A DNA stretch of 16,864 nt from an uncultured Eubacteriales bacterium (GCA_900321525.1 ONWL01000009.1:1-16864), one strand, 5' to 3'. Positions 1 to 6,061 are shown, counted from the first letter of the stretch. Notes: a model not told the origin generated them from the sequence alone. Numbers and translations: made by a program.

Positions 1-174
1 CAGGTGATCCGTTCGGTTTATCCGGATCTGCACTTTACATTATATCAGGTCACCATGAAACACATCCTGTTCTGTATTTTGTTCAGTACCTGTATCGGAC
101 TGTTCTGTGCCTATGCACCGGCACGAAGGGCGTCTAAAATGGAGCCGGTCAAAGCACTGGGGTATGTACAGTAA
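1..174 (+). CDS. FtsX-like ABC transporter permease, C-terminal end only
   Basis: Partial gene: reading frame 1 is open from the window edge for 57 codons and stops with TAA at 172-174. The visible part has one hydrophobic segment (HILFCILFSTCIGLFCAYAP) followed by the ending ARRASKMEPVKALGYVQ. That pattern, a last membrane helix followed by 'P-A-x-x-A-x-x-x-x-P-x-x-A-L', is the usual C-terminus of FtsX/MacB-type permeases, the membrane subunit of ABC systems that export or sense peptides and lipids. Nothing upstream is visible, so its partner ATPase cannot be named. It is followed by a good intrinsic terminator at 325-362. The convergent kinase and response-regulator operon beside it fits a peptide-sensing or peptide-export context, but that link is inference. 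Confidence 0.8.
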   Translation, partial: QVIRSVYPDLHFTLYQVTMKHILFCILFSTCIGLFCAYAPARRASKMEPVKALGYVQ

Positions 175-324
175 TGTGTGCAGAGACGGTGAGATCGGAA
201 GGGATTGGTATAGATACAATGTGTATATCCGGAGGATCCAAGTGATTCTTCGGGTGTTGCTTTCTATATGAAATTGAACAAAGAAGATTTGTACAAATAG
301 AATCAAAAGAAAAAGTAAGCATAG

Positions 325-362
325 AAACACGCTGTGGTCACGATGGCAACAGCGTGTTTTTT
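325..362 (+). terminator. Rho-independent terminator after the FtsX-like gene
   Basis: A perfect 11-bp stem (AAACACGCTGT at 325-335 and ACAGCGTGTTT at 349-359) with a 13-nt loop runs into six T (357-362). It lies 150 bp past the stop of the permease gene. The stretch 175-324 between them shows no convincing gene. On the minus strand the same hairpin lies beyond the kinase stop and could also serve as a backstop. Confidence 0.85.
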
Positions 363-417
363 GAAACAATAGAACAATGGATTGTATCAGGATCGATTCT
401 TTGCATAACACTTGTGA

Positions 418-445
418 TGAAAAAGGGTGTATCCCTATTTTTTCT
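418..445 (-). terminator. Possible weak terminator at the end of the kinase gene
   Basis: Read on the minus strand, the kinase stop codon is inside AAAAATAGGG-ATACA-CCCTTTTTC. This is a 4-bp GC-rich stem extended by an A/T stretch and ending in five T. The stem is short, so it is a candidate only; the stronger hairpin at 325-359 lies just beyond it. Confidence 0.3.
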
Positions 446-1742
446 GTATGTGCAGATTTTGGATGAAAAAGCCATCTGCGATGGTGGTGTTTTTGAATAC
501 GTTGTCATATTGACTTAGAATCGTATTGACATTGTGCAGTCCCATACCTCGATGTGCTCCTTTTGTAGAGACTCCCATGCATTCCAGTTTCTTTAAGGGG
601 ATCTGGTGATCCGCAAACGAATTGGAAATCACAAACGCAATGGAATGGGGCTGGCAAACGGCATTGAAACGCAGTTCTTTTTCCGGTGATTCCGATGCCG
701 CTTCAATGGCATTGTCTAAAAAAATGCCAATGACTCTGGATAAATCTACCATATCCATATAGAACTGTTCTATGTCATCCAGAATATCAATATAAACATG
801 AATTCCCAGTTCGTGGGCATAGATTAATTTAGAAGAAATCAATCCTTTGAGGGCAGGATTCTGGATATGAGACAATTGGTGCAGGCGATATTGACTTTGG
901 TTCAACTTTTGGTTGTCAGGAAGAATGCTTTGATAAAAGTATTCGGACAATTCCCTGTATTTTTGTTCAGAAAGATAACCGGATATGGAGAGTAGGATAT
1001 TGGTATAATCATGTTTAAAAGCCCGCAGTTGCCCATACATTTGCTCTACCTGATTGGTATATTCCTGTAATTGCCGGTACTCTTCTTTTTTTCGTTCTAT
1101 GCGCTCTTTTTCTGCAAAAGTGTGAAACACAAATAAGGATAACAGAATCGTAGAAAAGGCATAAATGCAAAATAAAATCAAATTGGTCTTTAAGACAGAT
1201 TCGGGAAATCCATTTTGTCTCCCTGCCCAGGAGTTGACCAAAAAAAGGATGGCACATAAAATCAGGTTTCCGCCAATCAACAGAAGCACGGAAGGATGGA
1301 AGGGATTGCGGATCCGTTTCTTGAACGTTCTAATGACAAATCGCCCTCCAAAAGCCAATATTGTGACTAAAACAGTGATCAATAAAACAGAGTAAAAGCT
1401 ATACGGGTATTCATATAGCATTGTCTCAGTTGAAATTGGAAAAATGGTCAGACACAATGATTCTATTCCATAATCACACAAAACAATCAATATATAGGAA
1501 ATGGGAATATAAATCAGTTCGATCAGGCGGCATCCCATGACAAAATAAAAGAGAAGTGCCATGAATGCAACATTAATGAGCAGAGTCAGTTCATTTCCGG
1601 CAATAGTTGCCGTGAGGAACAAAGCAGCAAAAATCAGATCAAGTCCTACATAAAACTCCCTGGGGCGTTTCGGGTGATATAGAAAAATGCCAAGTGCAAG
1701 GGGAATCCATGCGCTGGTTAAAAAATTTGTAAAAAGAGTCAT
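435..1742 (-). CDS. Membrane sensor histidine kinase, AgrC-like, GHKL ATPase type
   Basis: Sensor kinase of 435 residues, the usual size for AgrC/ComD-like kinases that sense peptides. Residues 1-210 are strongly hydrophobic, with about six membrane segments. A charged coiled-coil linker follows (about 211-240), then the H-box FKHDYTNIL with His244 as the likely phosphorylation site. The N-box FLDNAIEAA is at 341-349 and the glycine box GMGLHNV at 399-405; together these are the HATPase_c_5 type of GHKL domain. It lies downstream of the AgrA-like regulator gene on the same strand, separated by about 200 bp that hold the 98-bp element. It presumably phosphorylates that regulator and may also serve the kinase-less regulators at 6062 and 6926. 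No clear ribosome-binding site precedes the ATG. The signal it senses is unknown; no AgrB/AgrD-like peptide pair is visible. Confidence 0.9.
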   Translation of the reverse strand: MTLFTNFLTSAWIPLALGIFLYHPKRPREFYVGLDLIFAALFLTATIAGNELTLLINVAFMALLFYFVMGCRLIELIYIPISYILIVLCDYGIESLCLTIFPISTETMLYEYPYSFYSVLLITVLVTILAFGGRFVIRTFKKRIRNPFHPSVLLLIGGNLILCAILFLVNSWAGRQNGFPESVLKTNLILFCIYAFSTILLSLFVFHTFAEKERIERKKEEYRQLQEYTNQVEQMYGQLRAFKHDYTNILLSISGYLSEQKYRELSEYFYQSILPDNQKLNQSQYRLHQLSHIQNPALKGLISSKLIYAHELGIHVYIDILDDIEQFYMDMVDLSRVIGIFLDNAIEAASESPEKELRFNAVCQPHSIAFVISNSFADHQIPLKKLECMGVSTKGAHRGMGLHNVNTILSQYDNVFKNTTIADGFFIQNLHIQKK

Positions 1743-1761
1743 ATGGAATACCTATACCTAT

Positions 1762-1790
1762 CGTAACTGTTCAGTACCCTCACAGTTACG
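1762..1790. promoter_or_regulatory. Hairpin/dyad just upstream of the kinase start
   Basis: Perfect 9-bp inverted repeat, CGTAACTGT at 1762-1770 and ACAGTTACG at 1782-1790, around an 11-nt centre, 20 bp upstream of the kinase ATG. Each arm closely resembles the AgrA/LytTR half-site known from Staphylococcus (ACAGTTAAG), although known sites are usually direct repeats. It may be an operator or an RNA hairpin controlling kinase translation. Function is inferred. Confidence 0.45.
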
Positions 1791-1798
1791 GGCAAAAA

Positions 1799-1896
1799 TC
1801 CATTCCAAATCGACTCTGTCGTTTGTGTTTTTGCCTGCAAAACTCAGGATTTTGCTTCGCAAAACCTTCGCAGAATAGTGACGCCTGAATAGTTAC
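1799..1896 (-). repeat. 98-bp dispersed element, copy 1 (inverted relative to copy 2)
   Basis: On the minus strand this matches 5902-5999 over 98 bp with no gaps. The 67 bp at 1799-1865 are identical and the outer 31 bp differ at several positions. The core holds nested dyads: TTTTGC-GAA-GCAAAA, a second TTTTGC-AG-GCAAAA, and CGAC-AGA-GTCG. The outer part carries two direct copies of GAATAGTKAC (plus strand, 14-bp period). It lies between a LytTR regulator gene and its kinase gene. It contains no open reading frame of note and is probably a regulatory or mobile-repeat sequence. Confidence 0.85.
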
Positions 1897-1941
1897 TACC
1901 TATCTAATAAAATGTCGTATTTGCTCTAAGCAATCAAAAAA

Positions 1942-2688
1942 TTATGGGCTGTCTGGACGGTGCAGTAATAATTTGATTCCTTTTGAGGATGCCAGACATG
2001 TTTCCTGGTTATCCAGTGTGACCATATGCGTTTTCATGTCAATATGCAGAATATGATCGCAGTTGATAAGAAAACATCGATGACATCTGCAAAAACGAGG
2101 GTCACTGGATAGTTGGAGTTCTAGTTGTTTCAGCTGACCGGGGATCTCCATGAAACCGTCATATGTATGTAACAATACCTTATGCGCATTGGCAGTTGTT
2201 TCAAAAAACAAAATATGGTCATAAGGAATGCACTGCTCCCTGTCCCTTGTGCTGATACGGAAAACCGGTTGGGTCTGATTGTTTGGGGAACTGTATCGTT
2301 CATACGCTTTCTGGATGCACTGTAGGATTCTTTGGTGTAGATTTTCTATGTCATCCTTTACAATAAAATCCATGGCTTCTACTTTATAAGAAAAAGTCAT
2401 GCTGCACATTTCAGAATGGGTGGTGACGAACACAATAAAACCACGCATATCAAATTGGCGAATTTTCTGTGCCAGTTCCAGACCGTTTATCTCTGCATGC
2501 AAATCGATGTCCAGAAAATATAGTCCAGTGTCATTGGCAGAAGAGGCGACAGAACATAATTCATCAGGATCGGCTGTGGCACATTTCAAAGTCAAATCAA
2601 AGTTCTCCATTAATATGATCTTTTCTATCGTGGATACCAGTTGTTGTCTGTGCAGTGCATTGTCTTCACAAATATATAAATGTAACAC
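1942..2688 (-). CDS. LytTR-family response regulator, AgrA-like
   Basis: Response regulator of 248 residues with an N-terminal receiver domain (about 1-125) and a C-terminal LytTR DNA-binding domain (about 145-245). The phosphoacceptor is Asp60 in YFLDIDL, and the acidic pocket is CED at 7-9. The motifs INGLELAQKIR, FVTTHSEM and YKVEAMDFIVKDD are hallmarks of the AgrA type. The LytTR part keeps FFET...AHK and RFCRCHRCFLIN. I chose the GTG at 2688 because AAGGAG lies 5 nt before it and the protein then begins LHLYICEDN, like its paralogue at 6062. An in-frame ATG at 2712 is the alternative and would add eight residues. The gene leads a minus-strand operon with the kinase, under the promoter at 2942-2970. 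The divergent ABC operon is a likely target, by inference. Confidence 0.9.
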   Translation of the reverse strand: MLHLYICEDNALHRQQLVSTIEKIILMENFDLTLKCATADPDELCSVASSANDTGLYFLDIDLHAEINGLELAQKIRQFDMRGFIVFVTTHSEMCSMTFSYKVEAMDFIVKDDIENLHQRILQCIQKAYERYSSPNNQTQPVFRISTRDREQCIPYDHILFFETTANAHKVLLHTYDGFMEIPGQLKQLELQLSSDPRFCRCHRCFLINCDHILHIDMKTHMVTLDNQETCLASSKGIKLLLHRPDSP

Positions 2689-2747
2689 AAAAACTCCTTG
2701 TAAAGCGGACATTCATATTCCGCTTCGCTCCATACTCATGAACGCAT

Positions 2748-2760
2748 GCTGCTTCGCAGC
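2748..2760 (-). other. Small GAA-loop hairpin in the regulator leader
   Basis: GCTGC-TTC-GCAGC, a perfect 5-bp stem with a 3-nt loop in the untranslated leader of the regulator-kinase transcript. It shares its stem-GAA/TTC-stem design with TTTTGC-GAA-GCAAAA in the 98-bp element. Confidence 0.5.
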
Positions 2761-2761
2761 T

Positions 2762-2791
2762 TGTCAGAAGGGGTTTTAACCCCTTCCGACA
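2762..2791 (-). other. Strong leader hairpin of the regulator-kinase transcript
   Basis: GAAGGGGTTTTAACCCCTTC at 2767-2786 is a near-complete palindrome with a 9-bp stem. It is extended by TGTC/GACA outside one mismatch. On the minus strand no T-run follows, so it is a stable structure rather than an obvious terminator. Confidence 0.6.
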
Positions 2792-2851
2792 TAAGCATCC
2801 CCCCGTACCCCCACCTACGTCTCTTCGATTTAGAGGCGGGGGATTGCTTAT
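2791..2851 (-). other. Long G/C-run hairpin, possible IS200/IS605-type end remnant
   Basis: The outer arms ATAAGCA-TCCCCCC (2791-2804) and GGGGG-ATTGCTTAT (2838-2851) pair almost fully. Inside, CTCT/AGAG around TCGATTT forms a second stem. Such C-run/G-run hairpins resemble the structured ends of IS200/IS605-family elements, but no TnpA or TnpB coding sequence is present, so that identity is a guess. As RNA it would sit in the leader of the regulator-kinase operon. Confidence 0.5.
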
Positions 2852-2941
2852 ATGCGTTCAAGATCGGTTTGCTCAATACAGAGTGCATCCTGCAATAGAA
2901 AAAGGGGACTCTGTATATTTACCATGTTTTTCATCACGATT

Positions 2942-2970
2942 ATTGTAAGATATATAATGAAACTTGTCAA
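2942..2970 (-). promoter_or_regulatory. Sigma-70-type promoter for the regulator-kinase operon
   Basis: On the minus strand there is a perfect -35 box TTGACA (2970-2965), a 17-bp spacer and a -10 box TACAAT (2947-2942, five of six). Transcription would start near 2935, giving an untranslated leader of about 247 nt before the GTG at 2688. Confidence 0.7.
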
Positions 2971-3008
2971 CGGAAAATGGTATTATCCTATGGGTAGAGG
3001 AGATAGAG

Positions 3009-3085
3009 AAAATGCCTGTTTCTCACAAAAGGGAGAGGAAAAGAAACGCTTAAGGCGCAAAAACGCCTGTTTATTACAAAAGTGA
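3009..3085 (+). repeat. Two degenerate copies of a 22-bp direct repeat
   Basis: TGCCTGTTTCTCACAAAAGG... at 3013-3034 recurs as CGCCTGTTTATTACAAAAGT... at 3064-3085, with 18 of 22 positions equal and a 51-bp period. In one frame the copies read NACFSQKG and NACLLQK. The period is a multiple of three. The surrounding frame is not a convincing protein, so this is treated as a repeat, not a gene. Confidence 0.5.
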
Positions 3086-3102
3086 AATAAAGGAAATGTT
3101 TG

Positions 3103-3111
3103 TGGTAAAAT
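3103..3111 (+). promoter_or_regulatory. Possible extended -10 promoter for the ABC operon
   Basis: TGGTAAAAT gives an extended -10 (TGn plus TAAAAT at 3106-3111). The -35 region is poor. A start near 3118 would give a leader of about 285 nt before the ABC ATPase. A weak candidate. Confidence 0.3.
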
Positions 3112-3126
3112 GAGGACTGTAAACAA

Positions 3127-3324
3127 GTGATCACGGTTTGCGGGAATGGAGAAAAGCAAAGCGGCAAAGATACTCGCAATGTAGGAAAGTACTTTTACAA
3201 AGAGAAGATGAAAATTGTAAATGCGGCAATGGTAAAACATAAGGGAAATCCAGCAAGTTTACAGATGACACGCAATAAATTGAACCAGACAAAACTATGC
3301 ATTAGAAACAGGACTGCTCAGTAG
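3127..3324 (+). CDS. Doubtful 65-residue basic ORF in the ABC leader
   Basis: A GTG-started frame encoding a lysine-rich 65-residue peptide (begins MITVCGNGEKQSGKD, ends RNRTAQ). The only Shine-Dalgarno candidate, GAGG, is about 11 nt upstream. I recognise no family, signal peptide or membrane segment. It ends inside the first copy of the 35-bp repeat at 3298-3332. It may be a chance frame in a leader; kept at low confidence because the 2713-3402 stretch has no better gene. Confidence 0.2.
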   Translation: MITVCGNGEKQSGKDTRNVGKYFYKEKMKIVNAAMVKHKGNPASLQMTRNKLNQTKLCIRNRTAQ

Positions 3325-3398
3325 AAAAGGGGCGATGATCTGGTCGATATTACAGATTTTGAATGCATTAGAAACAGGACTGTTCAGTAAAAAGGGGG
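3298..3398 (+). repeat. 35-bp direct repeat, 66-bp period, in front of the ABC ATPase
   Basis: The 35 bp at 3298-3332 recur at 3364-3398 with three mismatches. Both copies start TGCATTAGAAACAGGACTG and end in a purine run that acts as, or resembles, a ribosome-binding site (AAGGGG). The 66-bp period equals 22 codons; in one frame both copies read ALETGL-(L/F)-S-(R/K)-KG. The second copy supplies the AAGGGGG before the ABC ATG at 3403. The first copy places AAGGGG just before an ATG at 3335 that opens a 26-residue frame. Confidence 0.8.
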
Positions 3399-3415
3399 AT
3401 ATATGGATACCGTAA
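3335..3415 (+). CDS. Possible 26-residue leader peptide overlapping the ABC start
   Basis: ATG at 3335 opens a 26-codon frame (starts MIWSILQILNALETGLFSKK) that stops with TAA at 3413-3415, ten bases inside the ABC ATPase gene in another frame. AAGGGG precedes the ATG by only 2 nt, which is short. The overlap would allow translational coupling. The peptide is partly hydrophobic but has no recognised family. Speculative. Confidence 0.25.
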   Translation: MIWSILQILNALETGLFSKKGDIWIP

Positions 3416-4347
3416 TTGAATTTAAGAACGTGTATAAACAGTTTGGAAGCACAGCAGTCCTGGATGATGTCAGCTTTCGTGTACAAAAACATGATGTATT
3501 TGGCTATATAGGACCGAACGGTGCTGGTAAGACAACATCCATCCGACTGACCATGGGATTGCTTGAACCGACGCAAGGGGAAGTGGTGGTATTGGGAGGA
3601 AAACCGGATCAAGAAAACATAAGATCTAAAATTGGGTTCTGCTTTGACAATGATGGGCTGTATACCAATTTGACGGCATATGAAAATATGAAATTTTTTG
3701 ATATGGTCTACCATAAAGGAGAGGGGCGGGAGCATAGAATTAAGGAACTTCTTGAAATGGTAAATTTGGAACATGTCAGTGACAAAACAGTGAATGAATT
3801 TTCAAGAGGCATGCGGAAACGTCTTGGATTGGCAAGAGCACTGCTTGCTTCCCCTGAGATACTGATACTTGATGAGCCTATGATTGGTCTGGATCCTGAA
3901 GGTCAGGCAGATATCAAACAGATTATACAGAATGCAAAAGAAACTTGTACCATATTCATCAGTTCGCATAACCTGAATGATGTTGAGGAACTTTGCAACA
4001 GAGTAGCCATACTGGAACACCGTATTCTTGCAGAAGGACTTCTTGAAAATATCCTTACAGACACGCAGTCTGTTGTAAGAGTAAAACTGAAGGAAAATTG
4101 CAGTATTGATCAACTTGCAGGACTGTATAAACTAGGAATTGGTGAGATAAAACTTTCTCACCAGGAGATGCATCTGGTATGCCAAGAACAACCAGATATC
4201 AGTGCGATTACAAGCTTTCTTCTTAATAATAAGATTAATTTTATAGAGATTGGTGAAGTAAATAACAGCTTGAGAGAAAAATATTTTAGTTTAGTAAGAG
4301 GGAAGAATGACCATGAAAATGAAATGTCTGAAAGCAATCGCATATAA
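3403..4347 (+). CDS. ABC transporter ATP-binding protein
   Basis: Nucleotide-binding subunit of 314 residues, the size of BcrA/NatA-type ATPases that pair with ABC-2 permeases in drug, peptide or bacteriocin export and immunity. Walker A is GPNGAGKTT (37-45), the signature is EFSRGMRKR (132-140), Walker B with catalytic Glu is ILILDEP (153-159), and the switch His is in SSHNLND. The last 100 residues are the divergent C-terminal extension common in this class. AAGGGGG lies 5 nt before the ATG. The permease gene starts inside its 3' end, so the two are translationally coupled and should form one transporter. The neighbouring AgrA/AgrC-like pair probably controls it. The substrate cannot be read from the sequence. 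Confidence 0.93.
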   Translation: MDTVIEFKNVYKQFGSTAVLDDVSFRVQKHDVFGYIGPNGAGKTTSIRLTMGLLEPTQGEVVVLGGKPDQENIRSKIGFCFDNDGLYTNLTAYENMKFFDMVYHKGEGREHRIKELLEMVNLEHVSDKTVNEFSRGMRKRLGLARALLASPEILILDEPMIGLDPEGQADIKQIIQNAKETCTIFISSHNLNDVEELCNRVAILEHRILAEGLLENILTDTQSVVRVKLKENCSIDQLAGLYKLGIGEIKLSHQEMHLVCQEQPDISAITSFLLNNKINFIEIGEVNNSLREKYFSLVRGKNDHENEMSESNRI

Positions 4348-5026
4348 GGAACGAATTGCTGTTCGTAGAAATATCAAATCACTGTTGTTTATAATTGTGG
4401 TATTCGGTATTATCCTACTTGCAACTTCCGTTTCAAAGTGCAATACATTTTTGAACGAGGGTGTGACAGATTTGAAACCTCTCCTGATGGGGAGTGTAAG
4501 CTATGTGTCTATGTTTTTGTCATATGTGGCATTTATGAGTACTTTGAAGTTCTGGCAGGAGAAAAGTATGGATGCGTTGGATTCACTTTTTTCTTTGCCG
4601 ATGTCAATCAGACAGGTTTTGACAGCTAAGGTTATGTTTTCTGTATACATCGGTCTCTTGTGTTTTGTACCTTCGTATATGATAAGTACATTAGTGTTTG
4701 TTGTGGCTTTTAAGGTGTTTGCCTTTTCGGCGGTTCATTTTCTGGCTGCGCTGGTCATATCAATGATTTTTCAGTTTTCTTACGGCGTGATTAATGGGTT
4801 TTGTATGTGGCAATTATCTGTCGGAGCAGCGAAAGTCGCCCAGATTTTTACGTATGTTATTTTTCTGGGAGGAATCATCAGTCTGAATAGATGCATGACA
4901 CCAGAAGGCATCCAGATGAATGTGGTTTATATGTTGTGCAGTGCATTGGTTCTGCTGATAGTAGGAGCGGTATATGCTCTGGTATTGACCAACAAAGAGA
5001 AAATCATCCTCAATCACATTGATTGA
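4313..5026 (+). CDS. ABC-2 type transporter permease
   Basis: Integral membrane protein of 237 residues with about six hydrophobic segments: near the N-terminus (LLFIIVVFGIILLA), then a helix pair around 60-80, and helices near 110-145, 150-175, 180-200 and 205-230. A cytoplasmic basic N-terminus (KERIAVRRN) and the EKSMDALDSLFSLPMS segment are typical of ABC-2 permeases. I chose the ATG at 4313 because GAGGGA lies 9 nt before it. The ATG at 4307 is only 3 nt from that site and is the alternative, adding two residues. The gene overlaps the ATPase gene by about 35 bp, so this is the partner membrane subunit. No residues point to a particular substrate. Confidence 0.85.
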   Translation: MKMKCLKAIAYKERIAVRRNIKSLLFIIVVFGIILLATSVSKCNTFLNEGVTDLKPLLMGSVSYVSMFLSYVAFMSTLKFWQEKSMDALDSLFSLPMSIRQVLTAKVMFSVYIGLLCFVPSYMISTLVFVVAFKVFAFSAVHFLAALVISMIFQFSYGVINGFCMWQLSVGAAKVAQIFTYVIFLGGIISLNRCMTPEGIQMNVVYMLCSALVLLIVGAVYALVLTNKEKIILNHID

Positions 5027-5042
5027 ATGGGAGAAGAAATAA

Positions 5043-5165
5043 ATGTTAAGTATTGCTCAGGGAATCGTTGTGGTTGAGAAGATTTTAATGCTATTGATCT
5101 GTTTTGGACAGTATTTGTATTTTAGACAGAAAAAAATGAATGCGATAAATCTGATAATTAGATGA
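5043..5165 (+). CDS. Small single-span membrane peptide
   Basis: A 40-residue frame starting MLSIAQGIVVVEKILMLLIC and ending in the basic tail YFRQKKMNAINLIIR. It has one hydrophobic segment (about 6-27) with positive charges after it. GGAG lies 9 nt before the ATG, and the gene starts 17 bp after the permease stop and 45 bp before the VanZ-like gene, on the same strand. Position and shape fit a small accessory membrane subunit or immunity-type peptide. I recognise no family. It is short enough to be chance, but the ribosome-binding site and operon spacing speak for it. Confidence 0.45.
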   Translation: MLSIAQGIVVVEKILMLLICFGQYLYFRQKKMNAINLIIR

Positions 5166-5210
5166 ATGGTAAATGCTTCTAAAGAACAAAGGTATTGAAA
5201 GGGATTTGAA

Positions 5211-5765
5211 ATGATGGATATTATTGGCGCACTAAATCATTATTTACTGCCTTCTATGGAGATTGCGTTGCTCATATGGGGCATCTGGTTTATTTTTTGT
5301 TTGGTTCTCCGGAAAAAAGGAAGCTACTTGGAGTGGGGAGGTAGATTCCTGCTTCTGACAAGTCTGGCTGGGATTGTGTTTTTGACGGATGCCTACAAAG
5401 TGTTTGTGGATGGCTTTCCTAAATTTTTTATGGCACCTAATTTGGTTCCTGTCTTTTACAGTGTGCAGTCGTTGATAGAAAATCCGGTGGTTTCCATTGC
5501 ACAGATGGGGTATAATGTGATATTGTTTGCACCAGTGGGGTTCTTGCTGCCGGTTTCTTTTTCTAAGTACCGCTGGAACTGGTGGAAAGTGCTTCTGATT
5601 TCTCTGGTCATGGCAGGTATCATAGAAGGATTGGAATACTGTTCCGGCAGATATATGGATATTGATGATTTTGTGTTCAATTGCAGCGGCACATGGATTG
5701 GATATTTTGTGTATACAAGGATTTGTCTGTGGTGGCAGGCAAGGGAGTTCGGTTCAAAACAATAA
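5211..5765 (+). CDS. VanZ-like family membrane protein
   Basis: A 184-residue protein with about five hydrophobic segments and the VanZ-like pattern. This comprises NLVPVF (about 78-83), then YNVILFAPVGFLLPV (101-115), then EGLEYCSGRYMDIDDFVFNCSGTWIGY (about 139-165). The conserved E...GR..DidD...N..G string is the family hallmark. Founding member VanZ gives low-level teicoplanin resistance; related proteins alter envelope or antimicrobial-peptide susceptibility by unknown means. AAAGGG lies 7 nt before the ATG at 5211; a second ATG follows directly. It ends the plus-strand run of ATPase, permease and small membrane peptide, which suggests a role in resistance to, or release of, the compound handled by that transporter. 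That role is inferred. Confidence 0.85.
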   Translation: MMDIIGALNHYLLPSMEIALLIWGIWFIFCLVLRKKGSYLEWGGRFLLLTSLAGIVFLTDAYKVFVDGFPKFFMAPNLVPVFYSVQSLIENPVVSIAQMGYNVILFAPVGFLLPVSFSKYRWNWWKVLLISLVMAGIIEGLEYCSGRYMDIDDFVFNCSGTWIGYFVYTRICLWWQAREFGSKQ

Positions 5766-5838
5766 AAATCCTCTCATCCATTACGAGAGATCAAACATCT
5801 TGATTTTACAGAAAAATCCAGGATGACAGGGAGAAGGA

Positions 5839-5881
5839 ATACAAGGAACAGGATGTGAAGCAGCAGTCCTGTTTCTTGTAT
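5839..5881 (+). terminator. Long hairpin after the VanZ-like gene, probable terminator or attenuator
   Basis: A 15-bp stem with one G-T wobble: ATACAAGGAACAGGA at 5839-5853, a 13-nt loop, and TCCTGTTTCTTGTAT at 5867-5881. The T-tract after it is poor (TTGACT follows), so it may be a weak terminator or a stable boundary structure between the VanZ operon and the next regulator. The sequence on either side (5766-5838, 5882-5901) shows no gene. Confidence 0.55.
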
Positions 5882-5901
5882 TTGACTATATATGAAAATG
5901 C

Positions 5902-5999
5902 GTAACTATTCAAGAATTGCTATTCCGCGAAAGTTTTGCGAAGCAAAATCCTGAGTTTTGCAGGCAAAAACACAAACGACAGAGTCGATTTGGAATGGA
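5902..5999 (+). repeat. 98-bp dispersed element, copy 2, upstream of the second regulator
   Basis: Matches the minus strand of 1799-1896 without gaps; 67 bp (5933-5999) are identical. The visible dyads are TTTTGC-GAA-GCAAAA (5934-5948), TTTTGC-AG-GCAAAA (5956-5969) and CGAC-AGA-GTCG (5977-5987). Its 3' end lies 62 bp before the ATG of the AgrA-like regulator at 6062. Both copies are in the same orientation relative to the regulatory genes they precede. A shared operator, a structured leader or a small mobile repeat are all possible. Confidence 0.85.
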
Positions 6000-6061
6000 A
6001 GATCAGATACGAGACAGGAGATGGAACAGACAGATGAATCGCAGCAGGAAGTGGAGGGAAT

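Noticed and set aside
2713..2851. Complete IS200/IS605 element
   Set aside because: Hairpins resemble such ends, but no transposase or TnpB coding sequence is present nearby.
2852..3085. A 77-codon plus-strand frame in the divergent intergenic region
   Set aside because: Its second half is made of the degenerate 22-bp repeat, it lacks a ribosome-binding site, and it overlaps the strong minus-strand promoter at 2942-2970. Better read as non-coding repeat DNA.
3298..3398. CRISPR-like repeat
   Set aside because: Only two copies with one 31-bp gap, no cas genes, and the repeat includes the ABC ribosome-binding site.
5772..5795. CTCTC...GAGAG hairpin right after the VanZ-like gene as a terminator
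   Set aside because: Only a 5-bp stem with no T-run; the 15-bp hairpin at 5839-5881 is a better candidate.
5882..6061. Possible leftover of a histidine kinase in front of the regulator at 6062
   Set aside because: No frame shows H-box, N-box or glycine-box residues; the stretch is explained by the 98-bp element plus a 62-bp leader.
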